Shown: positions 12,091-24,442, counted from the stretch's first letter. The stretch is 64,000 nucleotides of DNA from Neckera pumila (GCA_963969595.1 OZ018409.1:5222520-5286519); one strand, 5' to 3'. Made by a program: numbers and translations. Notes: generated by a model from the sequence alone, not told the origin.

Positions 12091-13129
12091 TTCTTTTATT
12101 AATTCCTCTTGTCCCATGTCAAATCCAAAATGTTGGTCTTAAGGAAAAGTATGTTCTTAAAGAATTTCCTTAATTTCTTTATATGCACTATACATCTTGT
12201 GGAAACAAATATGTATTGTGATTTTCCCTCCAAAATGTATTGTACTTCATTCTCATTTCAAAGACTCTTCAAAAATAGAAAATGAAGATTTGCAGTGGAC
12301 ACCTTTACACCAAATGTTGAATTGTTCATCAACAAAATCAAATGTTTGATGCTAAATCTACACTTCAAGAAAACATCTTTTTAAAAAAAAATTAAAACAA
12401 TGAGTACTTTAGGAGTTCTTTTACTTCAAAGTTTTGGCAACACCCAAATGTGGTGCCTTTTGCACTTTGGATTTAAATGTCAGTGATGTAATAGTAGAAG
12501 GTGAATACCTACTTTTACAACACTATTACTTTACTAACACTGTCAAGATAATTTTTGAGTAATAAAACAATGAAACTGGACAGAATCTCAATTTATAGAA
12601 GAAGGATTGCCGCATAGAAATTTGAGATGAGAGCAAAATTGTTTCAAAACACGCAAAGAAGAATTTGCGCAAGAAATATTGAACATGGCTATAATATGAA
12701 GAGTTCAATGTCTTCTAATCTATTTGCAATCCAATTAATTTGAACCCTTCAATTGAGAATGGAATAAGTGCAACACACAATAGAAGCAAGTGCAAAATCA
12801 TTGTTTTGTTTCCAATATTCCTTGTTGGTTGGGAGAAGATATAAACAATATCTGCAAAAAAAAAAGAATTACATTTGCAACGCAATCAAGAAATGAATCT
12901 TCAAAAATTAACAATGAAATGTGTTTCATTCTGAAGTATTTGAGAGCACGGAAACACGTATTTACAAATTGTATATATGCGACAATGCATTATACTAATT
13001 TTATAAGAATTATATTATACTTTGTGCTATATTGGAGGTACAATAGAAAATCAAGTCATTCTACCGCTTTCCCATACATCTATGTGAGGTTTTTGAGAAA
13101 AGATGCCAAGGAGTTGCCTCTTCTTTGTG
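12091..13129. other. AT-rich DNA between two direct repeats
   Basis: The longest open frame (12790-13170, plus) has no recognisable domain and a composition expected by chance; it is not called a gene. Confidence 0.4.
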
Positions 13130-13230
13130 TTTTTTACATGTGGTCAACGGTTTACCTCAGCCCACAATAAATTTCAATAACTTACCCGCAGTCAAACCGA
13201 AACTCCTTACCAACGTGGCATATTCATGTT
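13130..13230 (+). repeat. Direct repeat, second copy
   Basis: Partner of 11985-12090. Confidence 0.4.
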
Positions 13231-13703
13231 TTCTTGGATGCTGTTCAAAATGGAGTTTTTGTTTGAGGATGATGTCAAATGATTTTGTCAAATAGGCTTC
13301 CCACATTTGTGTGAAAAAGGAATAAGAAATGATTATGAGGGTTTGGAGGGTTAGAATGGAGTTTAATTGGAGGCATTAGAATGTTGGTGAGATTAGATTG
13401 GGATGGGGTTTGGAAAGCTACCTAATGGGATAATAGTGTATCAATCAATGTAGGATTTTCAATAGTTAACCCCGGTTTAAAGTGAATTAACTTCATTTAG
13501 ATAAGTGAGCCTAGTTTGAGTTGCAAATGTTGTTTGTTGATAATAAGAGTGTTTTGGCAAAATTATTTTGTAGATGCTTTGCAAAGAACTCTTTAATCTA
13601 TTGGACAATGCATTGAAAATTTAAAGCAAAATTTTTTTATTTCCCTTTCAAACATCCCATTTTCAAAATAACTAGTGTGACCTTGTGCCATTGGCCCAAT
13701 TTT

Positions 13704-13784
13704 CATCTACTCCCGGTTCCACTCTTGGTTCTACTTCCGATTCTACTCCCAGCTCTACTTCCGGTTCCACTCCCAGTACCAAGA
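13704..13784. repeat. 12-bp minisatellite, about six copies
   Basis: Units of the type CTACTTCCGGTT / CCACTCCCAGYT follow one another with a 12-bp period. One plus-strand frame through it reads as a Gly-Ser-Thr-Pro repeat, so it could be a relic of a low-complexity coding segment; the frame closes at a stop soon after. Confidence 0.6.
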
Positions 13785-13814
13785 ACGCCACCAAAATCAA
13801 AAGAAAAGTAATTT

Positions 13815-14245
13815 TCTAAATTTTTAATCAATAAATACTTTGAAATTCAATAACTTTTGCACCATCGCTCCAAACGCCACAAAACCAAGCTGGTGCACCC
13901 CTCCTCGGCGAGAGCTTTCCGACGGTACCAAGCACGCGACCGGGGAACGCACGGTCAGGAAGTTGTCCACGCTACAAACAAAACAAAACAAAACAAAACA
14001 AAACAAAACAAAACAAAACAAAACAAAACAAAACAAACAAAACAAACAAACAAACAAACAAACAAACAAACAAACAAACAAACAAACAAACAAACAAACA
14101 AACAAACAAACAAACAAACAAACAAACAAACAAACAAACAAACAAACAAACAAACAAACAAACAAACAAACAAACAAACAAACAAACAAACAAACAAACA
14201 AACAAACAAACAGCCTCATTTAAGGTATAGATCTTAGACAATTTG
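13815..14245 (-). repeat. Family F unit, GC-rich (little-decayed) copy
   Basis: Read on the minus strand it has the order of the units at 2320-2890: AAATGAGGCTG, a very long TTTG then TTTTG run, CCGGTCGCGTGCTTGGTACC, GGAAAGC, GGTTTTGTGGCGTTTGG, then AAAGTTATTGAATTTC and AAATTTAGAAAATTAC. CpG sites here are TpG or CpA in the other units. Confidence 0.6.
13973..14211. repeat. (AAAAC)n / (AAAC)n microsatellite, about 240 bp
   Basis: About eleven AAAAC units (13977-14034) pass into about 43 AAAC units (to 14211). Long open frames on both strands here are products of the repeat and not genes. It lies at the simple-repeat position of the F unit. Confidence 0.95.
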
Positions 14246-14579
14246 TATGCAGTTTGTACGCAATTCTTACACCATTACAATCTTAAGCAGTTCCAAGCAA
14301 TTCATATGCGATTCTTATACATTATTAAGTAATTTCAAATAAACATTCCACTTTTGTTTCAAAATATCAAAATTCTATTTATGGTAAAATTTTAAACTAA
14401 ATCTTACAATTTTACATGATAGTTAATTGGAATTGGTAGTGATGAATTTTCAAAATTGAATAGTATACATATATTGGAAATGTCCATAAGTACGTTTCAT
14501 CTTTTAAAAAAATTCTCAAAAAAATTCAAAATTCATACTATACATTGTTTATTGTTTGGAGTCTCATATCCAAATTTTG

Positions 14580-15090
14580 TAAAGTCAAAATCTTTGTACT
14601 AAAACTAGATGTTGGCAAACTAATTGTACCATGGTACACAAAGGTGCATTACTAATTGCAGTATAAAGATCAAATAGTTAAGTCTAAATATTGTACATAA
14701 ATAGTAATTATATAGCATTTAGGCATGTGTCCTCTAGCATTGAATATCAATTGTACCATTGTACTCAAGGGTACATTTCTAATTGCATCATGAAGGTCAA
14801 ATAGTAAAATCCAATTTTTGTAAGTAAATCTTGATTTTACAGCATTTGGGCATGTGACCATCCAGTATTGGATACTAATTGTACCATTGTACACAGATGT
14901 ACAATACTAATTGCAATGTGAAGATCAGATAGTAAACATCTATCTAATTACAATAAACAAATCTCAATTTCTAAGCATTCACACAAGTGACATCTTAGCA
15001 TTGAATACATATTGGACCATTGTATTCAAAGATACATACTAGTTGCAATGTGTGGATTAGATAGTTATTGTATACTATTTATATTGGTAC
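14580..15090. repeat. Tandem array, about 128-bp unit, four copies
   Basis: The phrase TTGTACCATTGTAC, then ACATACTAATTGCA, AAGATCAAATAGTA and AGCATTYRGRCATGTG recurs at 14624, 14751, 14879 and 15012 (spacing 127, 128 and 133). Units differ by point changes. Function unknown; it looks like a short satellite. Confidence 0.75.
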
Positions 15091-17179
15091 TGTATTCTAT
15101 TTTGCAAATATTCATTCATGAATTTTTTTATATTCATTATTCAAAGTTGAAATCATGTGCCTTCTATAAGTTATAAATATTTTGGATTCTTTTGTGCAAA
15201 AATTGAAAATTTGAGTTCTTTGAAATTTTGAAAAAAGGAGAAGAAAATTCAATTCAAATATAAATCTAGCTCAAAAATTTGAAATTTTCTCCATAGATGT
15301 ATATACAATATAGATGTCATATCTATTTATAATTAAAAAACCACTACATGGGAGTTAAAGATCCATAGTTCAAATTGCAAGTAAATATTTAATTTTAGGA
15401 ATTTTTTGAAATATCAAATTGGATTAGAAACTAGATTGGATTGACTTCATTTCACTACTTGCATTCAAATTCAAAAATGTCATTTTTATGGATAAATTTT
15501 TTATAAAGAGCACGACGCTAGAAGCCACCAAATTACGAATCTCTTCGGATCCTTGGATTTGGCATCTTCTGTAGAACAATCAATAACACCCTCTGCTCAA
15601 TGACAAAATTCCCACCACCATCCACAACAAACAAATGCACTCAAGCTGCACTCAAGCTTGTCTCCCAAAAAACTGCAAATTCTTCATCCTCTCATGTAAC
15701 TTTGGAATCATTCACAGACCATTTTCTGGCTCCAGCGATCTTTAAAGGGTGAAATTGAACTGCTCGCACCGGTAATAGATGAGCAGCTCCGCAGCTGAGT
15801 TCCATTCATTGGAAGGGACAAATACAAGAACTTGACTACACGAGGACAAAAAAGACGTCGTGCCAATTATGCGCTCAGCTCCAGAAGTCAAGCACATTCA
15901 AATCTTTGCATTGGCAAGCATGGATTCGATCGACCAGACAAGTCAAACGCCATTACTAATGAACTTGATCTCGTGCAAGTGTGTAAACCAATCGAATTTA
16001 CTCAATCACGAGCTAGCCACTCCCGATCGAGGGGTGATTCGAAGACTCCAGTGACTCGGGGGAATTTGGCATCTTGAGCAGTTGGAGCTTCCGAATGCAT
16101 GATGCACTTTTGTCGTGAACCGTTTTGTATGGATATAGATTCAAACTCAGCCCGCAGGGAGCAGGACAGGGGAATTATGAAGTGCCTGGGCAGTTTGCTG
16201 TCAATATGTGCACCTCAATGAGGTACAATGATGTACAGCAGTCAGGCGTAATTTGTAAATCAGTGTGAGAGGCAATAGTAGAAAAGGTGCAGGAAGTGAA
16301 ATGACTGACTGTAGGTTTGACATTCAAACTTGCTCAGGGGAAGGGTTGTCGCGGTCACTTCAAGCTCCTGAGGTAAAAACACTTCAAGCTCCTGAGGTAA
16401 AAACAATTCAGCCAAAAGCACTGGAGTAGTAATCACGGACTCCCGGCTTTGCATGCCAAGAGACAGCCCCAGGTGAGCCTCTGACTCCCGCATTACAAGC
16501 AGGCCGCAGTCACGACCAACTACCCCCCTTTTGCAGTGACTGAGCTCGACAATCGATTCAGAGACAATCTGATTCCTCGCCAAATTTCCTGGAGTGTGCG
16601 GCACACTACTCTTGCCTGCCTGCCAGCAACAGCAGCTGCTGCCTGCGTTTGACTACTACAGCAAAGCGGTGCAACTGACACCCCAAATCACTTGCTAAAT
16701 CATGTTTAAACTCTGTGCAGACACCACCATGTAATTGCCACATAGTCGTCTGATCAAAGCTCAGAGACAGAGACACCGACCTTGAGATGTACCATCAATC
16801 CACATCGAGAACAGCGACGGAGACAGTGAGACAGGGCTAGCTCCTGGTCAGTGGGGTATAATTCAGATTATTCTTGCAGGGGATAGTTACAAGATTTGAA
16901 CCCAGTTCAAAAAACCTAAATTGCGCAAAAAGGACGGCACTATCGAAATCAATTAATTAAAGCTAGCTAGCTATGGAGAGAGATGCATGATGATTCCTGG
17001 TGCTCCGAAGAACAAGTTGATGTCTGGCAAACCTGAAGCTGATGATTGAAGACTATGGCAGGCCAACAGGAAGGGCTCCAATGTCAAAGCCGACTGATGA
17101 AGGTCCAGACATTACCAGACGGACGGAGGACCAGCAGGGAAGATCGGATGAGCGGCTGGCTGACTGGCTGGCTGGCAGG
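15091..17179. other. Transition into low-copy DNA; no gene found
   Basis: AT-rich up to about 15500, then balanced in composition. Short frames on both strands show no domain. The part next to 17180 is the expected 3' untranslated and downstream region of the TPD1-like gene. A 24-bp direct duplication lies at 16357-16404. Confidence 0.45.
16357..16404. repeat. 24-bp tandem duplication
   Basis: Two exact adjacent copies of a unit starting ACTTCAAGCTCCTGAGG. Confidence 0.9.
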
Positions 17180-17665
17180 CTATGAGCAAGGGCCGAGATC
17201 GGCCGAGATGACGTGCATGGGATACTCGGAGGAATTGGCGTACTCGAACGCCACGCTGCCGCCGGCTCGCAACGGCGCGCCGCCCATGACCAAACAGTCG
17301 TTGTACTTGATCCGCTGGAACACGCGTGAGTCCAGTGGCCGCGCCGACGCGAACGCCGCGCAAGCAACGTGGATGTTCCTCAGCTGGCAGTTGTGGTTCA
17401 CGCACAAGTTGGTGATCTGCACGCTGAACGCCGGGATGCCGTTGCTGTTGCCGCTCTTGCCCTGCGTGATGCTGATGTCCGCCTTCGTGCACGACGGCGT
17501 GGACGCTCGCAGCTTCCGGTTCACGTACGTGGGCGCCACCGCCGCGGCTATGGTGGGGTGCAGCACCCTCCCGCCTCGCACGACGATGCCTACAGAGGGA
17601 GAGAGAAGAAGGAATAAACAGACGAGCCACAGCCAATGGTTCCAGGCCCTAATCGTAATCGCCAT
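17180..17665 (-). CDS. TPD1-like secreted cysteine-rich protein
   Basis: The 161-residue product resembles TAPETUM DETERMINANT1 of Arabidopsis and TDL1A of rice, small secreted ligands of the EMS1/MSP1 receptor kinases that set reproductive cell fate. Seen: a hydrophobic N-terminus (residues 11-26) fit for a signal peptide; a basic NRKLR stretch (49-53) that may be a processing site; and a C-terminal domain with the family signatures DISITQG, VQITNLC, IHVACAAFASAR, VFQRIKYNDCLV and EYANS. Cys59, 88, 93, 102, 124 and 160 give the six cysteines of the mature family. The reading frame has no intron as drawn, but CTCTCCCTCTGTAG upstream of Gly26 is also a good splice acceptor, so the true N-terminus could come from an upstream exon. 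The family call is firm; a role outside flowering plants is inferred. Confidence 0.85.
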   Translation of the reverse strand: MAITIRAWNHWLWLVCLFLLLSPSVGIVVRGGRVLHPTIAAAVAPTYVNRKLRASTPSCTKADISITQGKSGNSNGIPAFSVQITNLCVNHNCQLRNIHVACAAFASARPLDSRVFQRIKYNDCLVMGGAPLRAGGSVAFEYANSSEYPMHVISADLGPCS

Positions 17666-20203
17666 AGCTACTGGGTGGCACTTGAGAGCGCAATGCTAAT
17701 TCTGACAGCGCTGGAAAGCTCATGAAACCTACAGAAGTCACGCGATACGAGTCTCATGCCAGAAAGGAAAACTCGAGCTGCGAGCAGATGACCAAAGCGC
17801 AGTCACGCATGAGAAGCAACAGCAACTGCAACTGCACCATCTCTACATTTTCCATATAATGATGGCAGCCACAACGGCCCTGCAATATGTCGCATCCCAT
17901 CTCGAGTGCAGCTGACCATCGAGTGCTTTGCTAGTACCAAACTCCGCGAGTCCACAACAGCATGGTCAAACAAAACTCCCATAAACCTCCTACATTTCAC
18001 ACTGCAATCTTCCCTTCAGTTGTCATCTCCACACATGAGATGGAGTTACGCGGCAGCTTTCGCCTTCACGTGCCGCTCGAGGACACTCTCTCTCTCTCAC
18101 TCACATAATTTGCAGCAGTTCAAAACTGGTCCTGGTTTCAGCAACAATTGAGCTATAGAATTACGGCGTCCGCTGCCTGGGCGCGCAAATTAGAGGGAGC
18201 TAGCGGTCCCTGCAAGCTTGGAGGTGGATCCCGAGGATATGCTGTACGACGACGACCATGAAGGAGCAGCGATCTAAAGGGGCTGGGAGCTGTTGACGGG
18301 AGCAGACGGAAGGGCTGGGAAGGGGAATGGGAGGCGACACGACAGCTCAGGTACCCTATAACGTCAATGCGCAGACAGGGGCTTCACAGATTTGCATCCG
18401 GATTTAGCTAAATGATATCTCTGACGCTGTTGCTGCTGAGCACCCTAGATAGGAAGTACTGGGAGCGTGGTGAGTCTTCCCTGCGGACAGGGCAGTGCAG
18501 AGACCGGCCTCAGGCTCAGGCTTTTGTAACCGTGCGGAGACGCGCGCAGCAGCTGCAAACAATTCCTCCTGTCTGCAAATGCACTCTTATTAAGCTTAGG
18601 CCAGGATGCGTCTGAATGCGAGAGCACTCAAGGCTACATTCTCTCCCTGTGGCCACCGGGTGGCAGCAGAGCAGCCTGATGATCTTGTGCCTCTGACACG
18701 GCCTGGTTTCTGGAGTCTGTATCTCCATGTCCATGAGAGTTTATGAGCTCCAGTAATAATGGGTGTACAAAAGGGGCAGAGCGAGAGACGGGGCTCAGAG
18801 CTGGTCGCTGCAGGACACCGGCGATATTGTGAGAGCCCCCTCTTTTACTCCCAATGCTGAACCCTTTGGTCGTACCATTGCGAACTTCCAGAACATTCGG
18901 TTTGGCATGCGTGAATATTTAACCCCGCAGTTCTCTCATAAGTTCCCCACAATCCTACGTCATGAGGCTTCTTAGGGTTAATAATAGTAAGTCACGCTAG
19001 CCAGCTACACCAGACCACCTTAAGATTCCAGAAATACCCGCACTGCCATGGCAAGTAAAAAACGAACACAAGGGGGTACATGCTCTGGAGGTTGCCATTA
19101 GAGCTGCAGCAGGGCGTACCTGCAGCGCGGGTGTTTCCGCGTCCCTGCCCGATCTGGAGTTGGGTTGATTATGTAGGACGGTCTGGGGCTTACATGTGGG
19201 ACGACATAAGTGCACATCATCAGAATTCTGCTGCCAATTCGCAAGATTTGAAACTCACATTAGGAGCAGCACAAGCATTGATCAATCAAAGCTCAGGTAC
19301 CGGTACTAAGGAACATAAGAAGACGTGTCGTACGGACTTTGAAATAATCAACGGTTCACAGTGGTCAAAACGACATGAAGCCGGGGTTAACATTCTCCAG
19401 AATCTACATCTCTGAGCTCCAACTCCCTTGCAGGTTCCCAGGAAACACCTGGTCTGTGCCCAAACAGCATGAGCATCGGAGCAAATGCTTCAAAGTTGAA
19501 GAAAAATGTCTAGGACCTACTACTGCATTATTATATATATAAGAACTACTTTGGCTGTTATTGGAACAAAATGCCTACCCAAACACTTACTCCATTGGGT
19601 AACACAATGGATCTCATGGAGGGTAAAATGCTAATCGATCATTACATAAAACTAAACCAACTTATCTAGGAGTTAGAATAATTCTGAGTTTATCAACCCA
19701 TATACACAGGGGATCGTTAACCGAAACATGAGCACCCACGCCGAAAACCGTCTCCAAGAAAGACACGCTCCAGAGAGGATGATGCTCCTGCGTGGGTACG
19801 GGAAAGGAAACACGGACGCCCATCTTTACATGTGGATGCACCTTTTTGTACTCAGGCAAATTCGATCAACTCCAGATAAGAATCCAATCAGATGAAATAG
19901 CCATGATAGAAGGATCGTCACAAAACTTAGCCACATGAGTGGCATTTTCAGATCACCACAAATAGCTGCACGAGCGTTAGTGTTGGGCTCTCTTGTCCTC
20001 TCGAGTTCCGGTCGAAGCACTTGATGGCACACTCTTGAATAGCGGTCCCAAACTGGGCTGAGTTTCAACCTCATGTTGCAGGAGTGTCTCCACCAAATAC
20101 TGGGTGAGCCATCAATAAGGTATGTTAACGAACGGTTTGATTGAAAGTCTGCATAATCGCAGCTGCTGGGCATTGACCAAAACGTGTCCGACAACATGCA
20201 GCC
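17666..20203. other. Intergenic DNA between the TPD1-like and SUN genes
   Basis: It should hold the TPD1-like promoter (near 17.7-18.2 kb; a CT-rich run lies at 18088-18102) and the SUN gene 3' untranslated region (just below 20204). Short open frames on both strands carry no recognisable domain. The two minus-strand genes are in tandem, so both promoter and terminator functions fit here. Confidence 0.45.
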
Positions 20204-23200
20204 CTACCGTCGCAAGTAAGGGCCATACTGGAGAAAGTACAGAACTGGAGAGAGGACCAAACAAATAAGAGCAATTGTGATCGCCAAAGCCTCCCGGTTC
20301 TCCATGTTCTGAATTCTCGTCCTGCGTAGGCAACAACCCAATAACAAATCCTTAGAACACATATTTCCATACGAATCCACATCAAGCACTCTTTATACCT
20401 CAAGCAAATTCAGCTCAAACCAGATGCAGAGGATACAAATATAAAAAAGCGACAGTAAGTCACCATGTAATTTGAGTAAGGAAATTCAAGATACCACGAG
20501 CTTCAAAGAGGACCTATATCAACCGTATATGCTACTTAGTAAGGTACTGTACCTCATCAGTTCCATATCATTCTGGAGGCTATCAAACTGTGTACTCAAT
20601 CTAGCATCCAAGGCTTCATTCTCTAATTCTCGCCTTATTTCCTGCACAAACGTTCATAAAGCGCCATAAGCACAACGATTCAAAGGCTGAGCAAAGGGAA
20701 CAATTTATTAGAAGCCAACCACAACCTAGCTATGAGAGACAAACAGCTGTGTAGTAGAGTTGGCAAAACAGCTGTGCACATGACACCATGTACCTTATCA
20801 GTACACAACTAGAACGATCTAGACTCGAAATAATAAGGGCTGTTTACAACCGTAGAATAGTTATAGCCAAACTGACGATTGCACCACTAGAGAATGTCAA
20901 AACTTAGCATGTAGACTACCACTATCACATGCCACCAGAAGTAGAGGACTACCAGCAAGCAATCTCAGTTGGTACGCAATTCAGTCAAGACATTAAATAC
21001 AGCTTTAGAAAGCACACAAGGACAAACGTCAGTTGCTTAAGGATACTCACAATTTCCTGCAAATGAGCCACAAGCGAGGCAGCGATGGCAGTCTCATTTC
21101 GTAACTGCGCCGAAACAGCAGCGAGATCGTTGTCAATGTCGGTAAACATCTCTTTATATTTCTCATACAGATCTCCCAAATAGCCGTCGAGCAGTGACTG
21201 GTTCAGCTCCAACATCTTCACCTTCTGCATCAGTATTTTCAACACAGACTCTCCAGACGGTCGGCCTGATAAATGTAACCACCCTTCCTGAGAGGGACCC
21301 CCAGTGACTCCCTTGGCAGGTTCTTCTTTTCCTCTGGCCTCAGAATCAACGCTACTTTCACGTTCGTCCTTCACTGGCTTCTCAAGAGGTTCCGACAAGA
21401 AATCAAAAGAGGTATCATCTCCAACTGATTCGTTCACTTTCACAGAGTCAGTTGCACCTTTCTCGGAGACACTTTCATTGGATCTGGCACCCGCAACGGA
21501 GGATGTCCCATTTGGAATAATACGACGACCAGCTTTTCCCGGATCGACGTCGTCCCCGACGATCCAATCTTCCAAAAGATGCTCAATAGCATCAACTCCA
21601 TGAATTTGTAACACACTCAATGTGCAATAAAATTCGGAACCATAGTGCGAAAGCAAGCGCAGTTTCAAGGTCCGTACCCACTTTTGCTTTGGAAGTGTGA
21701 AATTCTGAATATGACGAACATTTTCAGCTTCAAAACTACCAAGAGTTATCCATTCATCCGTTGGGTAAACCTCCGGACTGCCAAGAAGCTCGAAGTGCCT
21801 CAGATTTGAGGAATGAAACTCAAGATTACCTACCATGATAGTGTCAACAAGCGTTTCCTCTGCCAGCTCGACAACAACAAACTTGTCATCGGCACTGCAG
21901 GGATTCCGCAAGTATTTGTCTTTGTCAGGAACTAAGAGGTTTGACGCTCCTTTTGCATCCTTGTTCGAGCTGACAACTTTTGCACCATGCGAAACGTCAG
22001 CATAATTGAATCTTCCTTCCTGGTTTTGATGTTGCGGATGATGAAGGCTGCCACTCCCATTCACTACAGGCCGTTTCTCAATAGCTGATTTCTTGTACTC
22101 ATCCAAACTCTTCACCTGTACTAACCGCGGTGGCCGATTCACCTCTTGGTGCACCTCAACTAAACCATCGGGTGGCCGATTCACCTCTTGGTGTACCCCA
22201 ACCAGGCCATCGCCTTTCGTTACCTCCTCACTCAAAGCGTGCTCGGGTGCACTCTCACATAAATCCTCATCTGTTTCTTGTAACGGTAGTAGGTCACTCA
22301 TCTCCTCAACTTCTTCATCTGACGATGCTGAGTCCACAACAACGGGAGAAGAATCAACAGTCGACGCTTCAATCAAAGATGGTCCACAAAGACAAACCCG
22401 AGCTGCCGACTGAGTCAGATAGTTTATGGTAGACATCTGACACAGTGGCTCACAGAAAACTGCCTCCGTGTCCACCTTCCTTCGACAGATCAAATATGGC
22501 TTCTCGGGAATGAGGGCAGACCCTTCCGAATCGCTCGATGGAGGCAAGCTCTCTTGAGAAAGACAAATCTGATCCAGAGGGGGTAATTCAGACACCCAAG
22601 ATTCTGTGACGTCTGAACCCTGCTCCAAAACCTGTAAGGCGGAATCAGAGTCGTATCGCAGACAGTCAGCGCCGGATTCACCCACCAAGCAAAACTTGAG
22701 CGGACATGAACTCGAGGAAACAGGAGAGATTCCCTTAGCAGACTCATCATCGGATGAAGCTGACTCCAATGGGAGCAACTCCGCGCTCTCCTCCACTACA
22801 GAACTTGCGGAAGCGAAAAACGACATCTGCTTTCTGGATGGAGAAAACTCCTCGTGGAAACGCTTCGCACCGACACCTTCAGGGGCGGTCTTGGGGCGGA
22901 AGCTTCGAGCGTCGACATCCTCCCCAAACGCCGAACTTGCATTAAAGCAAGCTCCTGGATCCAGGTGCTCTGTGTCGTTGAGTTGACACCACTGTCGTCG
23001 CAAATGAGGTCCATGGGGTGATTCCCTGGTATAAAATCCTCTAGCACTCGAAGGTGGAAAGGGAGACACCCAGTGCCGAGTTGTTGAATAAAACAATCCT
23101 GCACCCATTTCCAAGGTCAGAAGAAGTGGCTTAATTGGAAAACCTTTAGCGACCTGATATACCGTCTCATATTGGCTGAGCACGATACTAACAGCAAGTA

Positions 23201-24442
23201 ATCTATTCCGATTCACTCGGTTGACCTCCTATTAGCGAGTTGGGTGTAAGCATGACTTTGCTAAATGGCTATGGCCACAGCCTTTTGAATGGCGGAGAAA
23301 TTGTCTACAGTCCCTTTAATAGAGGTCTACAGCCTCCCAGTTCGAATGATTGTGCAAGAATATCATACATCCTGCTGAAAATTTGGTCTCCACAGATTTG
23401 ACTCTTGTATCCAAAGATCTCTCCATAGCTCTATACGTCTTCCAATAATCACACTCCCGCATATTGGTTGTAACGCTCAACGTGTAGCAAATTACATCCT
23501 CTGCTTACTTACCGTAAGCACTAAGAGGATATCCACACCATGAAAACCTAAGACCGAAGTATTATGATGATCTGGTGTTACTCGCTTTCCAGCTTGGGGG
23601 TTCAGGGTTTAAAAGTGTGTTTTCCAGACGTTGTCACGTCGTTTTCCACGCAACAGTAAAACTTCTCGCCTTCTTCATTATGATGGTGATGGAGGATAGG
23701 TCTGCCCTGAACCGGTAAATTCCAACACACTATCCAACGAGAACAATTTCCGAAAGCCTTCCGAATGATCGTGGCTCTCGCATAACCACAGATCGCAAGG
23801 TGAACTTTTAGACACTAGGACTAAAAAAAATAGAAATACATTACGAACCATGAAAACGCAGGAGCGCAAGATCTCGAGGGATTCACCGGAGACACTCTAC
23901 CTGGTAGCAGTCAACTGAAGAGAACGCCAACAGATGCAGCAGTATTGATGTTTCCTGCTATAATTTATGCTGCGACTACAATCTGGCTACGACACCCTAC
24001 GCACAGATCTTGAACGAGGCGAGATCTTCAACCCCTGATCTTGAATCGTTAAACCACGACCTATCGAGCTCCCCCGCCCCCAGCGGTTCTGACGAAGCCT
24101 ACTCCTGTTTCAGAGTGTAAGACATTATTCACACAAGGAAAGACAGTCAAGAGCAGATCGAAGAGGAAATTTACCTTCAAGATCTCGGAGCGAGGCAATT
24201 GACAGTACGAGCAGAACGAGCGAGAAGATGACACAGAGCGCGGCTGGGATTCCCAACGCACCACACCACCCAATCCCGAAGCTCCCGCGATCCGGCAGCT
24301 GTGACTGTGCGGCGGCCTTCGCCTTTGGTTGCGGCAGTAGTGTGTGCACCGACGACGAAGCTGCTGCTGCGGCCTCACATCTCCCCGCTTTCTTCGTCGA
24401 GACCTTGTGATGATACTTGGACTTCCCTCCCTTCTTCTGCAT
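20204..24442 (-). CDS. Mid-SUN domain protein (SUCO/SLP1-like), 4 exons
   Basis: Exons 24175-24442, 23098-21051, 20641-20553 and 20321-20204 join in phase to give 840 residues. Mid-SUN proteins (plant SUN3/4/5, animal SUCO, yeast Slp1) sit in the nuclear envelope and ER and act in membrane-protein folding and nuclear anchoring. Seen: a basic N-terminus (KKGGKSKYHHK), a transmembrane segment about 64-86, a long acidic Ser-rich region, the SUN domain about 452-592 (RFNYADVSHGAKVV to CTLSVLQIHGVDAIEHLLEDW-like end), a coiled coil about 710-800, and a second hydrophobic segment about 813-834 just before the stop. Splice signals: donors GTAAAT, GTGAGT and GTACAG; acceptors GTGCAG, GTGCAG and ACGCAG. 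The second exon is unusually long (2048 nt) and holds an exact-phase 14-residue tandem duplication (387-414). Only one hydrophobic segment follows the SUN domain, where several mid-SUN proteins have two. Confidence 0.85.
22125..22208 (-). repeat. 42-bp in-frame tandem duplication in the SUN gene
   Basis: Two adjacent copies encode GLVxVHQEVNRPP[D/R], just N-terminal to the SUN domain. Confidence 0.9.

Noticed and set aside
11985..13230. LTR retrotransposon bounded by the direct repeats
   Set aside because: The repeats are only about 100 bp, do not start TG and end CA, and no retroelement coding lies between them.
13824..14241. Several long open frames on both strands (Cys-Leu-Phe-Val or Asn-Lys-Gln-Thr repeats)
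   Set aside because: They are produced by the (AAAC)n/(AAAAC)n microsatellite, which has no stops in most frames.
14580..15090. CRISPR-like array
   Set aside because: Whole units repeat with point changes; there are no constant short repeats with unique spacers, and the setting is a plant nucleus.
17046..17699. 217-codon plus-strand frame opposite the TPD1-like gene
   Set aside because: It is the antisense shadow of a clear TPD1-type coding frame.
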